A stretch of DNA of 31,763 bases from an uncultured Eubacteriales bacterium. Lineage in GTDB: Bacteria > Bacillota > Clostridia > Oscillospirales > Ruminococcaceae. The DNA lies in NCBI GenBank assembly GCA_902493155.1, contig CABUOE010000003.1, forward strand, positions 1 to 31,763, in the 5' to 3' direction. The translations under genes and the position numbers were made by a program. Below the pieces are notes generated by a model, which had not been told where the DNA came from, made no database searches, and was given only the letters and a program-made list of their open reading frames with translations. Of this stretch, positions 26,507-31,763 are shown in pieces (position 1 is the first letter of the stretch; every line of letters begins with the position of its first letter).

Positions 26507-27175
26507 CTATTCTAATAATTTTCCCCGCAAATAGAGGAGCAGTTTCTTTTCCCGTCGGGATACCTGTACCTGAGTCATGCCGAGACAGGTAGCCGTCTGG
26601 GTCTGCGTCCAGTTTTTATAATAGCGCATCACCAACAAAAGCCGGTCGCGCTCTTCCAATTCCTTGAGTACTTCCCGAAGGGCGAGACGGTCGGAAAGGA
26701 GTTCCTCTGGAGAATCCACTTCCACATCGATTTGTCCGCCGCCGTCATCATCGGGCTGAGTGAGGGAAATGGTGGGGAGGGCGACATTGATTGCCTCGGA
26801 AATCAATTGCGATTCGACGCCCAGGGATTCTGATAGCTCGTTGACCGTTGGCTCTCGGCCCAAGGAAATGCTCAGCTTGTCCCGTTCCCGGGAAACTTTA
26901 AGGGAGAGTTCTTTTAACGAGCGGCTGACTTTGACGGAACCGCCGTCGCGAAAAAGCCGTTTCATTTCCCCTAAAATTACGGGGACGGCGTATGTGGAAA
27001 ACTTGAGCCCTCGGGATTCATCAAACCCCTCCATGGCTTTGACCAGGCCGACACAGCCAGCCGAATACAGCTCCTCGTATTCGATGCCTCTGCCTTTGAG
27101 CCGATGGGCCAGGGAATGGACAAGTCCCAGATTTTGAGCGACAAAAGCGTCTTTTTCCGCGGGAGTTTTATGCAT
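26507..27175 (-). CDS. sigF: Sporulation sigma factor SigF (SpoIIAC)
   Basis: Forespore-specific sigma factor, 222 aa. Region 2 is seen in LVHSLAHRLKGRGIEYEELYSAG and FDESRGLKFSTYAVPVILGEMKR, region 3 in the LSISLGREPTVNELSESLGV segment, and the region 4 helix-turn-helix in WTQTQTATCLGMTQVQVSRREKKLL. It is released from SpoIIAB when SpoIIAA is dephosphorylated in the forespore. The start overlaps spoIIAB by eight bases and lacks a good ribosome site, so translation is probably coupled to spoIIAB, keeping sigma and anti-sigma amounts in step. The neighbours rule out SigG. Confidence 0.96.
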   Translation of the reverse strand: MHKTPAEKDAFVAQNLGLVHSLAHRLKGRGIEYEELYSAGCVGLVKAMEGFDESRGLKFSTYAVPVILGEMKRLFRDGGSVKVSRSLKELSLKVSRERDKLSISLGREPTVNELSESLGVESQLISEAINVALPTISLTQPDDDGGGQIDVEVDSPEELLSDRLALREVLKELEERDRLLLVMRYYKNWTQTQTATCLGMTQVQVSRREKKLLLYLRGKLLE

Positions 27176-27611
27176 TCTGTTGTTTGGAGCTTAACTTTTT
27201 GCTGAGGATGACAGTGGTGCCTTTTCCTAGGGTGGAACGCACCTTGACCTTATCCATAAAGGACTGCATGACGGCAAAACCCAATCCTGCACGTTCACCA
27301 GTGGTGCAGGTGGTGTAAAGGGGCTCCATGGCCTTTTCCACGTCGGGAATGCCGCAGCCTTGGTCTTTGATTCTTATATAGATGCGGTTGTCGGGGTAGA
27401 TGCGGGCGTGGATTTGAACTTTGCCCAAGCTGTCCCGATAACCGTGGACGATGGCATTCGTCACCGCTTCGCTGATGGCGGTTTTGATGTCGGACATCTC
27501 CTCAACGGTTGGGTCCAACTGTACAAAAAAGGACGCTACCGCCGCGCGGGCAAAGCCTTCGTTGGCGGAGCGGCTGATAAAAGATAAGGTCATTTCGTTA
27601 ATTGCTTTCAT
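27168..27611 (-). CDS. spoIIAB: Anti-sigma F factor / SpoIIAA kinase SpoIIAB
   Basis: 147 aa GHKL-fold ATPase. It holds SigF inactive and phosphorylates SpoIIAA. The ATP site is seen as the N box (SEAVTNAIVHGY), DQGCGIPD, and TGERAGLGFAV. An AAAGG ribosome site lies just upstream of the ATG. It stands between spoIIAA (26-base gap) and sigF (overlap), the standard order of the spoIIA operon. Confidence 0.96.
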   Translation of the reverse strand: MKAINEMTLSFISRSANEGFARAAVASFFVQLDPTVEEMSDIKTAISEAVTNAIVHGYRDSLGKVQIHARIYPDNRIYIRIKDQGCGIPDVEKAMEPLYTTCTTGERAGLGFAVMQSFMDKVKVRSTLGKGTTVILSKKLSSKQQNA

Positions 27612-27637
27612 CTGATTTCTGCCTTTCTGTCCGAACT

Positions 27638-27943
27638 TTATTTGACGACGGCCAGCAGGTCGAGCCCTGCCAACTTCATGACTTTTTTGATGTGGGAGGA
27701 GACGTTTCGCACCTCGATTTCGCCGTTAATGGAGCGCATGAGCTTATACCGGCCCATTACAAGGCCGATGCCGCTGCTGTCCATAAAGGTCACGTCCTTG
27801 AAATCGACGATGAGCTTTTGGGGCAGGGAGCTTTCCACCGTCTGGTCGATGGTTTCTCGCATGGCGGCGGCGGTGTGGTGGTCGATATCTCCCGACAGAA
27901 ACGCTGTGACAGTTCCGTCTTCATATATGGTTGTGACAGGCAT
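27638..27943 (-). CDS. spoIIAA: Anti-anti-sigma factor SpoIIAA
   Basis: 101 aa STAS-domain protein that frees SigF by binding SpoIIAB. The phosphorylated serine is the second serine of FMDSSGIGLVMGRYK (S57, matching S58 of B. subtilis). CAGGAGGG precedes the ATG. First gene of the operon. I could not find a convincing SigH promoter upstream, though a GAAT core is present in the loop of the leader hairpin at 27981-28014. Confidence 0.96.
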   Translation of the reverse strand: MPVTTIYEDGTVTAFLSGDIDHHTAAAMRETIDQTVESSLPQKLIVDFKDVTFMDSSGIGLVMGRYKLMRSINGEIEVRNVSSHIKKVMKLAGLDLLAVVK

Positions 27944-27974
27944 TTTTATCCCTCCTGATTACTGAAGCTTGTCC

Positions 27975-28014
27975 AAAAAATATGCCGTATTCCTATTCAC
28001 TAGGATACGGCATA
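27975..28014 (-). terminator. Terminator-like hairpin upstream of spoIIAA
   Basis: TATGCCGTAT (27981-27990) pairs perfectly with ATACGGCATA (28005-28014), and CCT/AGG extends it past a bulge. On the minus strand the stem is followed by six T residues (27975-27980), an intrinsic-terminator shape, about 30 bases before the spoIIAA start. No minus-strand gene is visible upstream in the window that would need ending here. Confidence 0.6.
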
Positions 28015-28173
28015 ATCGGTAAAAAAATTGTCATAGATTGGATGAAAAATTTTGTAAGTTTATAGGGGATTAGCGGGCAATTTTGGTGTCATTTTTTATA
28101 TTGTCAAAGAAGGAAAAATTCTGGAATCAAAATTGTAAGTATGGTAAGATAAAAAAGAGAGGTGCCTTTCAAT

Positions 28174-28330
28174 ATGCGCTTGTTTCATGTAAGCGAAGAA
28201 AAGGACATAGGAGTGTTTTATCCGCGCATTCCGAAGCGAAAAGAGTTGGATCAAACGCAGTTGTAGGGGCTGTTGATGAGCGGATCTCAAAAAGTACCCT
28301 CAGCTAGGCCATGTGCCGGATAGGTTATGC
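28174..28330 (+). pseudogene. Decayed 5' remnant of a DUF6886-like gene
   Basis: A good ribosome site (GAGAGGTG) and an ATG at 28174 open a 30-residue frame beginning MRLFHVSEEKDIGVFYPRIP, which resembles the N-terminus of a conserved Firmicutes family I associate with DUF6886. It stops at 28266. Pieces of the expected continuation are still readable in other frames: AVDER from about 28270, then a CPR-like stretch near 28312-28325. So the gene seems to have been broken by several small indels and cut off after about 45 codons; the family is normally around 170 aa. The family name is from memory and not checked. Confidence 0.5.
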
Positions 28331-28344
28331 AAAGGAGAGAGAAA

Positions 28345-28392
28345 ATGATGGGAAATGAATACTGGCAACATTTAAAAAAGGAGGGAAAATAA
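28345..28392 (+). CDS. 15-residue micro-ORF coupled to the XRE gene
   Basis: ATG at 28345 (or 28348), MMGNEYWQHLKKEGK, stop TAA at 28390-28392 sharing its last base with the next ATG (TAATG). AAAGGAGAGAG stands just before it. The NEYWQHLKKEGK part resembles the start of the short YqzL-like proteins of Firmicutes (xYWxxFxxTGxxxxYL), cut short. It may be a real peptide, a remnant, or only a device for coupled translation of the regulator. Confidence 0.4.
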   Translation: MMGNEYWQHLKKEGK

Positions 28393-28619
28393 TGAGTATC
28401 ATTCACCAGCGGCTGAAGGAACTGAGGGAAGGAAACTGTTTGTCTCAGCAATATGTGGCCAAAATGATGGATGTGGCTCCCTCTACATATCTCCGTTATG
28501 AGCAAGGGGAGAGGAAGTTTTCCTTTCAGTTTGCCATAGAAATCGCGGAGTTTTATGGGGTCAGTATCGATTATATTGCCGGGTTGACTAATAATCCTAA
28601 ACCTCGGGATGAGGAGTAA
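28392..28619 (+). CDS. Small XRE-family (Cro/CI-type) regulator
   Basis: 75 aa, a single helix-turn-helix domain: IHQRLKELREGNCLSQQYVAKMM, then VAPSTYLRYEQGERKFSF as recognition helix, then IAEFYGVSIDYIAGLT, the classic end of these domains. AAAAGGAGGG precedes the ATG and lies inside the upstream micro-ORF. No membrane or sensor domain. The target is unknown. The neighbourhood (gene remnant before, terminator after) suggests a mobile or shrinking region, but I see no integrase or attachment site. Confidence 0.85.
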   Translation: MSIIHQRLKELREGNCLSQQYVAKMMDVAPSTYLRYEQGERKFSFQFAIEIAEFYGVSIDYIAGLTNNPKPRDEE

Positions 28620-28623
28620 AACA

Positions 28624-28657
28624 AAAAAAGAGACGGGATTTTTCCCGTCTCTTTTTT
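28624..28657. terminator. Bidirectional terminator between XRE gene and metY
   Basis: A perfect 15-bp stem (28624-28638 with 28643-28657) including A6/T6 ends and a TTTT loop. It ends the XRE transcript and, on the other strand, metY. Confidence 0.9.
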
Positions 28658-28670
28658 ACAGTATTGTTCG

Positions 28671-29936
28671 TTAAATGTTGGCAAGTGCCTGGTCAATATC
28701 CTCGATAATATCATCTACGTTTTCCAAGCCGACAGAGAACCGGATGAGGCCCGGGTTAATGCCGGCGGCGACTAACTGCTCGTCGGTGAGCTGGCGGTGG
28801 GTGGCACTGGCCGGATGGAGGACGCAGGTACGGATGTCCGCTACATGAACCTCATTAGAGGCAAGTTTCAGGCTGTCCATAAACTTAGCCGCCTTTTCGC
28901 GGCCGCCTTTGATGGTGAAGGACAGTACGCCGCTGCAGCCTTTGGGCAGATATTTTTTTGCGCGCTCATGGTAGGGGTCGGTTTCAAGGGAGGGGTAGCT
29001 CACCGATTCCACTTTGTCGGAGGCGGCGAAGTGGCGAGCGACCTTTTCAGCGTTTTCACAATAGCGTTCCATCCGGACAGCCAGAGTTTCCAGCCCCAGG
29101 TTCAGGTAAAAAGCAGCGGTTGCGCCGGGATAAACGCCAAAATCGCGCATCAACTGGACACGAGCCTTGGTGATGTAGGCAGCATTCCCAAAAGCCTCCA
29201 CATAGCGAAGACCGTGGTAGGATTCATCGGGCTCGCAAAGCTCGGGATATTTGCCGTTTGTCCAATCAAAATTGCCGCTGTCAACGATGACGCCACCCAC
29301 CTGTACGGCGTGGCCGTCCATATATTTGGTAGTGGAGTGGGTGACGATATCAGCGCCGAATTCAAAGGGCCTGCAGAGGATGGGGGTAGCGAAGGTGTTG
29401 TCAATGATGAGCGGTACGCCGTTTTTATGAGCGATGCTTGCAAACTTCTCGATATCAAAGACACAGATAGCGGGATTTGCAATCGTTTCGCCAAAGACGA
29501 GACGGGTATTGGGCTTGAAAGCCTTCTGGATTTCTTCCTCGGAAGCCTCCGGATCGATGAAAATACACTCGATACCCAGACGCTTTAAAGTGACGGCGAA
29601 AAGGTTGATGGTTCCGCCATAAATAGTGGGGGCGCTGATGATGCTGTCTCCGGCGGAGCAGATATTGAGGACTGCCAGCAAATTGGCCGCTTGGCCGGAA
29701 GTGGTACAGAGAGCGCCCACGCCGCCTTCCAAAGCGGCAATTTTGTCTTCAACAGCACAGACAGTGGGATTGGCAATGCGTGAATAAAAATATCCGTTTT
29801 TGGTCAGATCAAACAGAGCGCCTACTTCATCGGTGCTTTCGTACAGATAGGTTGTACTCTGACAAATTGGGACAACGCGGGGTTCTCCGTTTTTGGGAGT
29901 GTAGCCCGCGTGCAGGCATTTGGTTTCTTCTCTCAT
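28671..29936 (-). CDS. metY: O-acetylhomoserine sulfhydrylase (Cys/Met metabolism PLP enzyme)
   Basis: Makes homocysteine from O-acetylhomoserine and sulfide. 421 aa; the start MREETKCLHAGYTP and PICQSTTYLYES are typical of the MetY subgroup. YSRIANPTV binds PLP, the PLP lysine is in HSTTKYMDGH, and the C-terminal HPASATHRQL and IRFSVGLENVDDI close the family pattern. Length and the long insertion before NGKYPEL fit MetY rather than MetB or MetC (about 380 aa). AGGAGG stands before the ATG. I saw no SAM riboswitch or T-box in the 99 bases upstream; a TTCAAA / GATAAA pair is a weak promoter candidate. Confidence 0.9.
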   Translation of the reverse strand: MREETKCLHAGYTPKNGEPRVVPICQSTTYLYESTDEVGALFDLTKNGYFYSRIANPTVCAVEDKIAALEGGVGALCTTSGQAANLLAVLNICSAGDSIISAPTIYGGTINLFAVTLKRLGIECIFIDPEASEEEIQKAFKPNTRLVFGETIANPAICVFDIEKFASIAHKNGVPLIIDNTFATPILCRPFEFGADIVTHSTTKYMDGHAVQVGGVIVDSGNFDWTNGKYPELCEPDESYHGLRYVEAFGNAAYITKARVQLMRDFGVYPGATAAFYLNLGLETLAVRMERYCENAEKVARHFAASDKVESVSYPSLETDPYHERAKKYLPKGCSGVLSFTIKGGREKAAKFMDSLKLASNEVHVADIRTCVLHPASATHRQLTDEQLVAAGINPGLIRFSVGLENVDDIIEDIDQALANI

Positions 29937-30035
29937 GGTTTTTTCCTCCTATAATGTCATTTTATCTCAAAGCTAGGTTGCTTTTTTGAATTAGAAAATT
30001 TGCACCTTAATCCCATAGGGGAGCGGACAGTGCTT

Positions 30036-30761
30036 TTAAACTCCAAGCGGCAGAAAAGCGATAATGATTGCAAGGAGAATGGAAGGGAGCAAATTCGCCA
30101 CCCGAATCTTTTTTCCAAAAATCAGGTTTAGACCAACGCAAAAAATCAGAATAGAGCCGATTAAAGACAGATTTGAAAGGGCAGCATCGGTCATCAAAGG
30201 CTTTACAAGCCTTGCCAAAACGGTCAAAAGCCCTTGAAAGCAGGCCACAGGAATTGCAGAAAAAGCACAGCCCTTTCCCATGGAGCAGGTCATGACCAGG
30301 ATAATGATAAAGTCCAAAATGGCTTTTGTGGCCAAAATAGAATAGTCGCCGAAAATGCCGTCTTCGATGGAGCCGACGATTGCCATGGCGCCGATGCTGA
30401 CAGTAAGGGAGGCGGTGACAAAAGCATCGACAAAGTTTTTTTCCTTGGCGTTACCGGTCTTATTTTTTAACCACTCGCCAAATTGTTCGAATTTATCTTC
30501 CAAATTGCAAAGCTCGCCCAACAATGCTCCTAGGGCAAGGCAGCAAATGATCAGGAGGGATTTGCCGCTGACAATAGCGTTTCCGCTGATTGATAGCATC
30601 CCTTCCATGGCGCCGCCTATTGCGATAAAAAGCACGCAGACGCCGCAGGTTTTGCTTAACGTATCCTGATAACGTCCGGAGAGAAACCGGCTGCACAGTT
30701 TTCCCAACAAACCGCCCAAGATGATGGCGGCCACGTTGATGATGGTTCCAAGTCCAACCAT
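30036..30761 (-). CDS. DUF554 family membrane protein under T-box control
   Basis: 241 aa, about seven hydrophobic helices. Opens with MVGLGTIINVAAIILGGLLGK, the signature of DUF554 (YdfK of Bacillus, YqgA of E. coli); the conserved charged stretch LEDKFEQFGEWLK and the glycine-rich helix VTASLTVSIGAMAIVGSIEDG are present. No function is established for the family. AAAGGAGT stands just before the ATG. The gene has its own promoter and a T-box leader, so its expression should follow the charging of one tRNA, best read as tRNA-Asp. This suggests a transport role for an amino acid or precursor, which is inference. Confidence 0.88.
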   Translation of the reverse strand: MVGLGTIINVAAIILGGLLGKLCSRFLSGRYQDTLSKTCGVCVLFIAIGGAMEGMLSISGNAIVSGKSLLIICCLALGALLGELCNLEDKFEQFGEWLKNKTGNAKEKNFVDAFVTASLTVSIGAMAIVGSIEDGIFGDYSILATKAILDFIIILVMTCSMGKGCAFSAIPVACFQGLLTVLARLVKPLMTDAALSNLSLIGSILIFCVGLNLIFGKKIRVANLLPSILLAIIIAFLPLGV

Positions 30762-30776
30762 TCAGTACTCCTTTGT

Positions 30777-31066
30777 AAAAAATAAAACCCCGTCTTCCGG
30801 CTTGTGAGCCATGAAGACGGGGGATTTCCCGTGTTACCACTTCATTTCGCCTATCCCTCGCGGGAGTAAGCCTCGTCCAGTACGCCTTTTGGGATACTGT
30901 ATCGCTATAACAGGCGAATCCTGTCGCAGTCTAAGCAATTTATTTGCCTCGGTGCGCCATTCCGGAACCATCTTCTTTCGCGCCTATTTGCTGCCTTCCA
31001 CCAAGCGGCAGCTCTCTGTGAAACAGGGAGACGAAATACTCTTTCCATCATAATGTTTCGGTATTG
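30777..31066 (-). ncRNA. T-box riboswitch leader (specifier best read as GAU, Asp)
   Basis: Minus strand. Stem I has AGTA (31040-31037), a six-pair stem (31036-31031 with GCGAAA at 30981-30976), GAA and then GAT (30972-30970) as specifier, with GGAA/TTCC closing below. The AGAGAGC and TTGGTGGAAGG elements of the upper stem are present. The antiterminator is complete: ATGAAG and ACGGG pair with CCCGT and CTTCAT (30811-30845) around the 7-base bulge TGGTAAC. The competing terminator is CCCCGTCTTC/GAAGACGGGG (30788-30797 with 30813-30822) with a T-rich tail. Other readings near the loop (UGG, GCG) fit the stem geometry less well. Confidence 0.9.
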
Positions 31067-31072
31067 AAATCA

Positions 31073-31101
31073 AGCATAGCACAAATAAAAGTTGCTGTCA
31101 A
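31073..31101 (-). promoter_or_regulatory. Consensus SigA promoter of the T-box/DUF554 unit
   Basis: Minus strand: TTGACA (31096-31101), a 17-base spacer, and TATGCT (31073-31078), giving a start near 31066 at the foot of the T-box. The -35 begins only about eight bases after the leuB stop, and no terminator separates leuB from it, so leuB transcripts would also pass through the T-box. Confidence 0.85.
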
Positions 31102-31108
31102 CAGAAAA

Positions 31109-31763
31109 TTAGATGTTTTCGAGGATTTTGTCGCCCATCTCAGAGCATGTGACCTGGGTCATTCCCTCGCTCATAATGTCTCCAGTGCGGTAACCATCGT
31201 CGAGAGCTTTGTTGACGGCAGCCTCTATGGCTTCGGATTCCGCGTCCATATCGAAGGAGTATTTAAGCATCATAGCGGCGGAAAGAATAGTGCCGATAGG
31301 ATTGGCGAGATTCTTTCCGGCAATGTCTGGCGCGGAGCCGTGAATGGGTTCGTACATGCCTCTGGTGCCTTCGCCTAGGCTCGACGAGGGAATCATACCG
31401 ATGGAGCCGGTAATCATGCTGGCTTCGTCGGACAGGATGTCGCCGAAGAGATTTTCGGTGACGACCACGTCAAACTGGGATGGATCTTTTACAAGCTGCA
31501 TGGCGGTGTTGTCCACCAGCATGTCGGTGCAGGTGACGTCGGGATATTCCGCGGCCACACGGTGGACGACGGCTCTCCAGAGGCGGGAGGAGTCGAGGAC
31601 ATTTGCTTTGTCCACGGAGATAACGCGCTTGCCCCGTTTGCGGGCGGTGTTAAAGGCGGTGCGGGCAATGCGCTCGATTTCATGCTCGCTGTAGGTCATC
31701 AGGTCGGTGGCGACTTTCTCTCCATTTTTCTCCTCGGTAATGTGGTCGCCGAAGTAAGCGCCG
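31109..31763 (-). CDS. leuB: 3-isopropylmalate dehydrogenase, N-terminal part outside window
   Basis: NAD-dependent oxidation and decarboxylation of 3-isopropylmalate in leucine synthesis. The frame is open through the window edge: before the first ATG in the window it reads GAYFGDHITEEKNGEK, which matches the family, so about 217 residues of the C-terminal part are present. Hallmarks: VISVDKANVLDSSRLWR, the catalytic-lysine region DMLVDNTAMQLVK, NLFGDILSDEAS with metal-binding aspartates, and GMYEPIHGSAPDIAGKNLANP with the NAD-binding motif. Other leu genes would lie upstream, beyond the window. Confidence 0.95.
   Translation of the reverse strand, partial: GAYFGDHITEEKNGEKVATDLMTYSEHEIERIARTAFNTARKRGKRVISVDKANVLDSSRLWRAVVHRVAAEYPDVTCTDMLVDNTAMQLVKDPSQFDVVVTENLFGDILSDEASMITGSIGMIPSSSLGEGTRGMYEPIHGSAPDIAGKNLANPIGTILSAAMMLKYSFDMDAESEAIEAAVNKALDDGYRTGDIMSEGMTQVTCSEMGDKILENI

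Noticed and set aside
28096..28290. 64-codon minus-strand frame upstream of spoIIAA as the gene ended by the hairpin at 27975-28014
   Set aside because: No ribosome site, low-quality composition, and the plus strand here holds the remnant of a real gene.
29937..30035. A riboswitch upstream of metY
   Set aside because: Only 99 bases are available and no SAM-box or T-box elements are visible; a simple promoter is the most that can be proposed.
30950..30960. Reading the T-box specifier as UGG (Trp), GCG (Ala) or CGC (Arg) in the GGAATGGCGCACC stretch
   Set aside because: These positions lie below the GGAA/TTCC stem. The AGTA loop and the six-pair stem place the specifier next to the GAA at 30975-30973, giving GAU.

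Overview
The window looks like chromosome of an endospore-forming, probably gut-associated member of the Clostridia (Oscillospirales/Ruminococcaceae-like). The reasons are a complete spoIIA sporulation operon, a CIRCE-controlled groESL, a T-box leader, strong purine-rich ribosome binding sites, several TTG/GTG starts, and a very large secreted glycosidase with choline-binding-type wall repeats. The genus cannot be named from this sequence alone.

Layout. Bases 1-3176 hold the end of an aromatic amino acid operon on the plus strand: aroC (cut by the window edge), pheA, aroK and aroE, packed with overlaps and closed by a terminator. Next come an RlmA-type 23S rRNA methyltransferase and a membrane-anchored XRE-type regulator carrying a GGADGPT motif. 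Bases 4735-6833 hold groES-groEL on the minus strand under a CIRCE operator. Bases 6946-9201 hold a DegV-type lipid-binding protein and the branched-chain aminotransferase ilvE, each with a clear promoter.

Bases 9242-16633 (minus strand) are a giant modular secreted GH20 hexosaminidase: a signal peptide, five discoidin-like modules, GH20, LamG-like, F5/8C, four InlB-like repeats and seven wall-binding repeats. It is split into two reading frames by one missing base, exactly at a T TTA AAA heptamer (14211-14217). A DUF421 membrane protein and a ROK regulator follow on the plus strand; the ROK protein is a plausible but unproven local sugar regulator.

Bases 19051-26353 hold a PII-like gene followed by a complete F-type ATP synthase operon, atpIBEFHAGDC. 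The c subunit carries the full Na+-binding signature (Q32, V63, E65, T66, T67, Y70), so the enzyme is predicted to be sodium-coupled.

Bases 26463-27943 hold spoIIAA-spoIIAB-sigF on the minus strand. Bases 27944-28660 are a decayed intergenic stretch with a gene remnant, a micro-ORF and a small XRE regulator. The window ends with minus-strand metY, a DUF554 membrane protein preceded by its own promoter and a complete T-box leader (specifier best read as GAU, aspartate), and the 3' part of leuB.

The best leads are the frameshifted glycosidase, the T-box in front of a DUF554 transporter-like gene, the Na+ signature in the ATP synthase, and the regulator with the GGADGPT motif. No CRISPR array, rRNA, tRNA or insertion sequence was seen.
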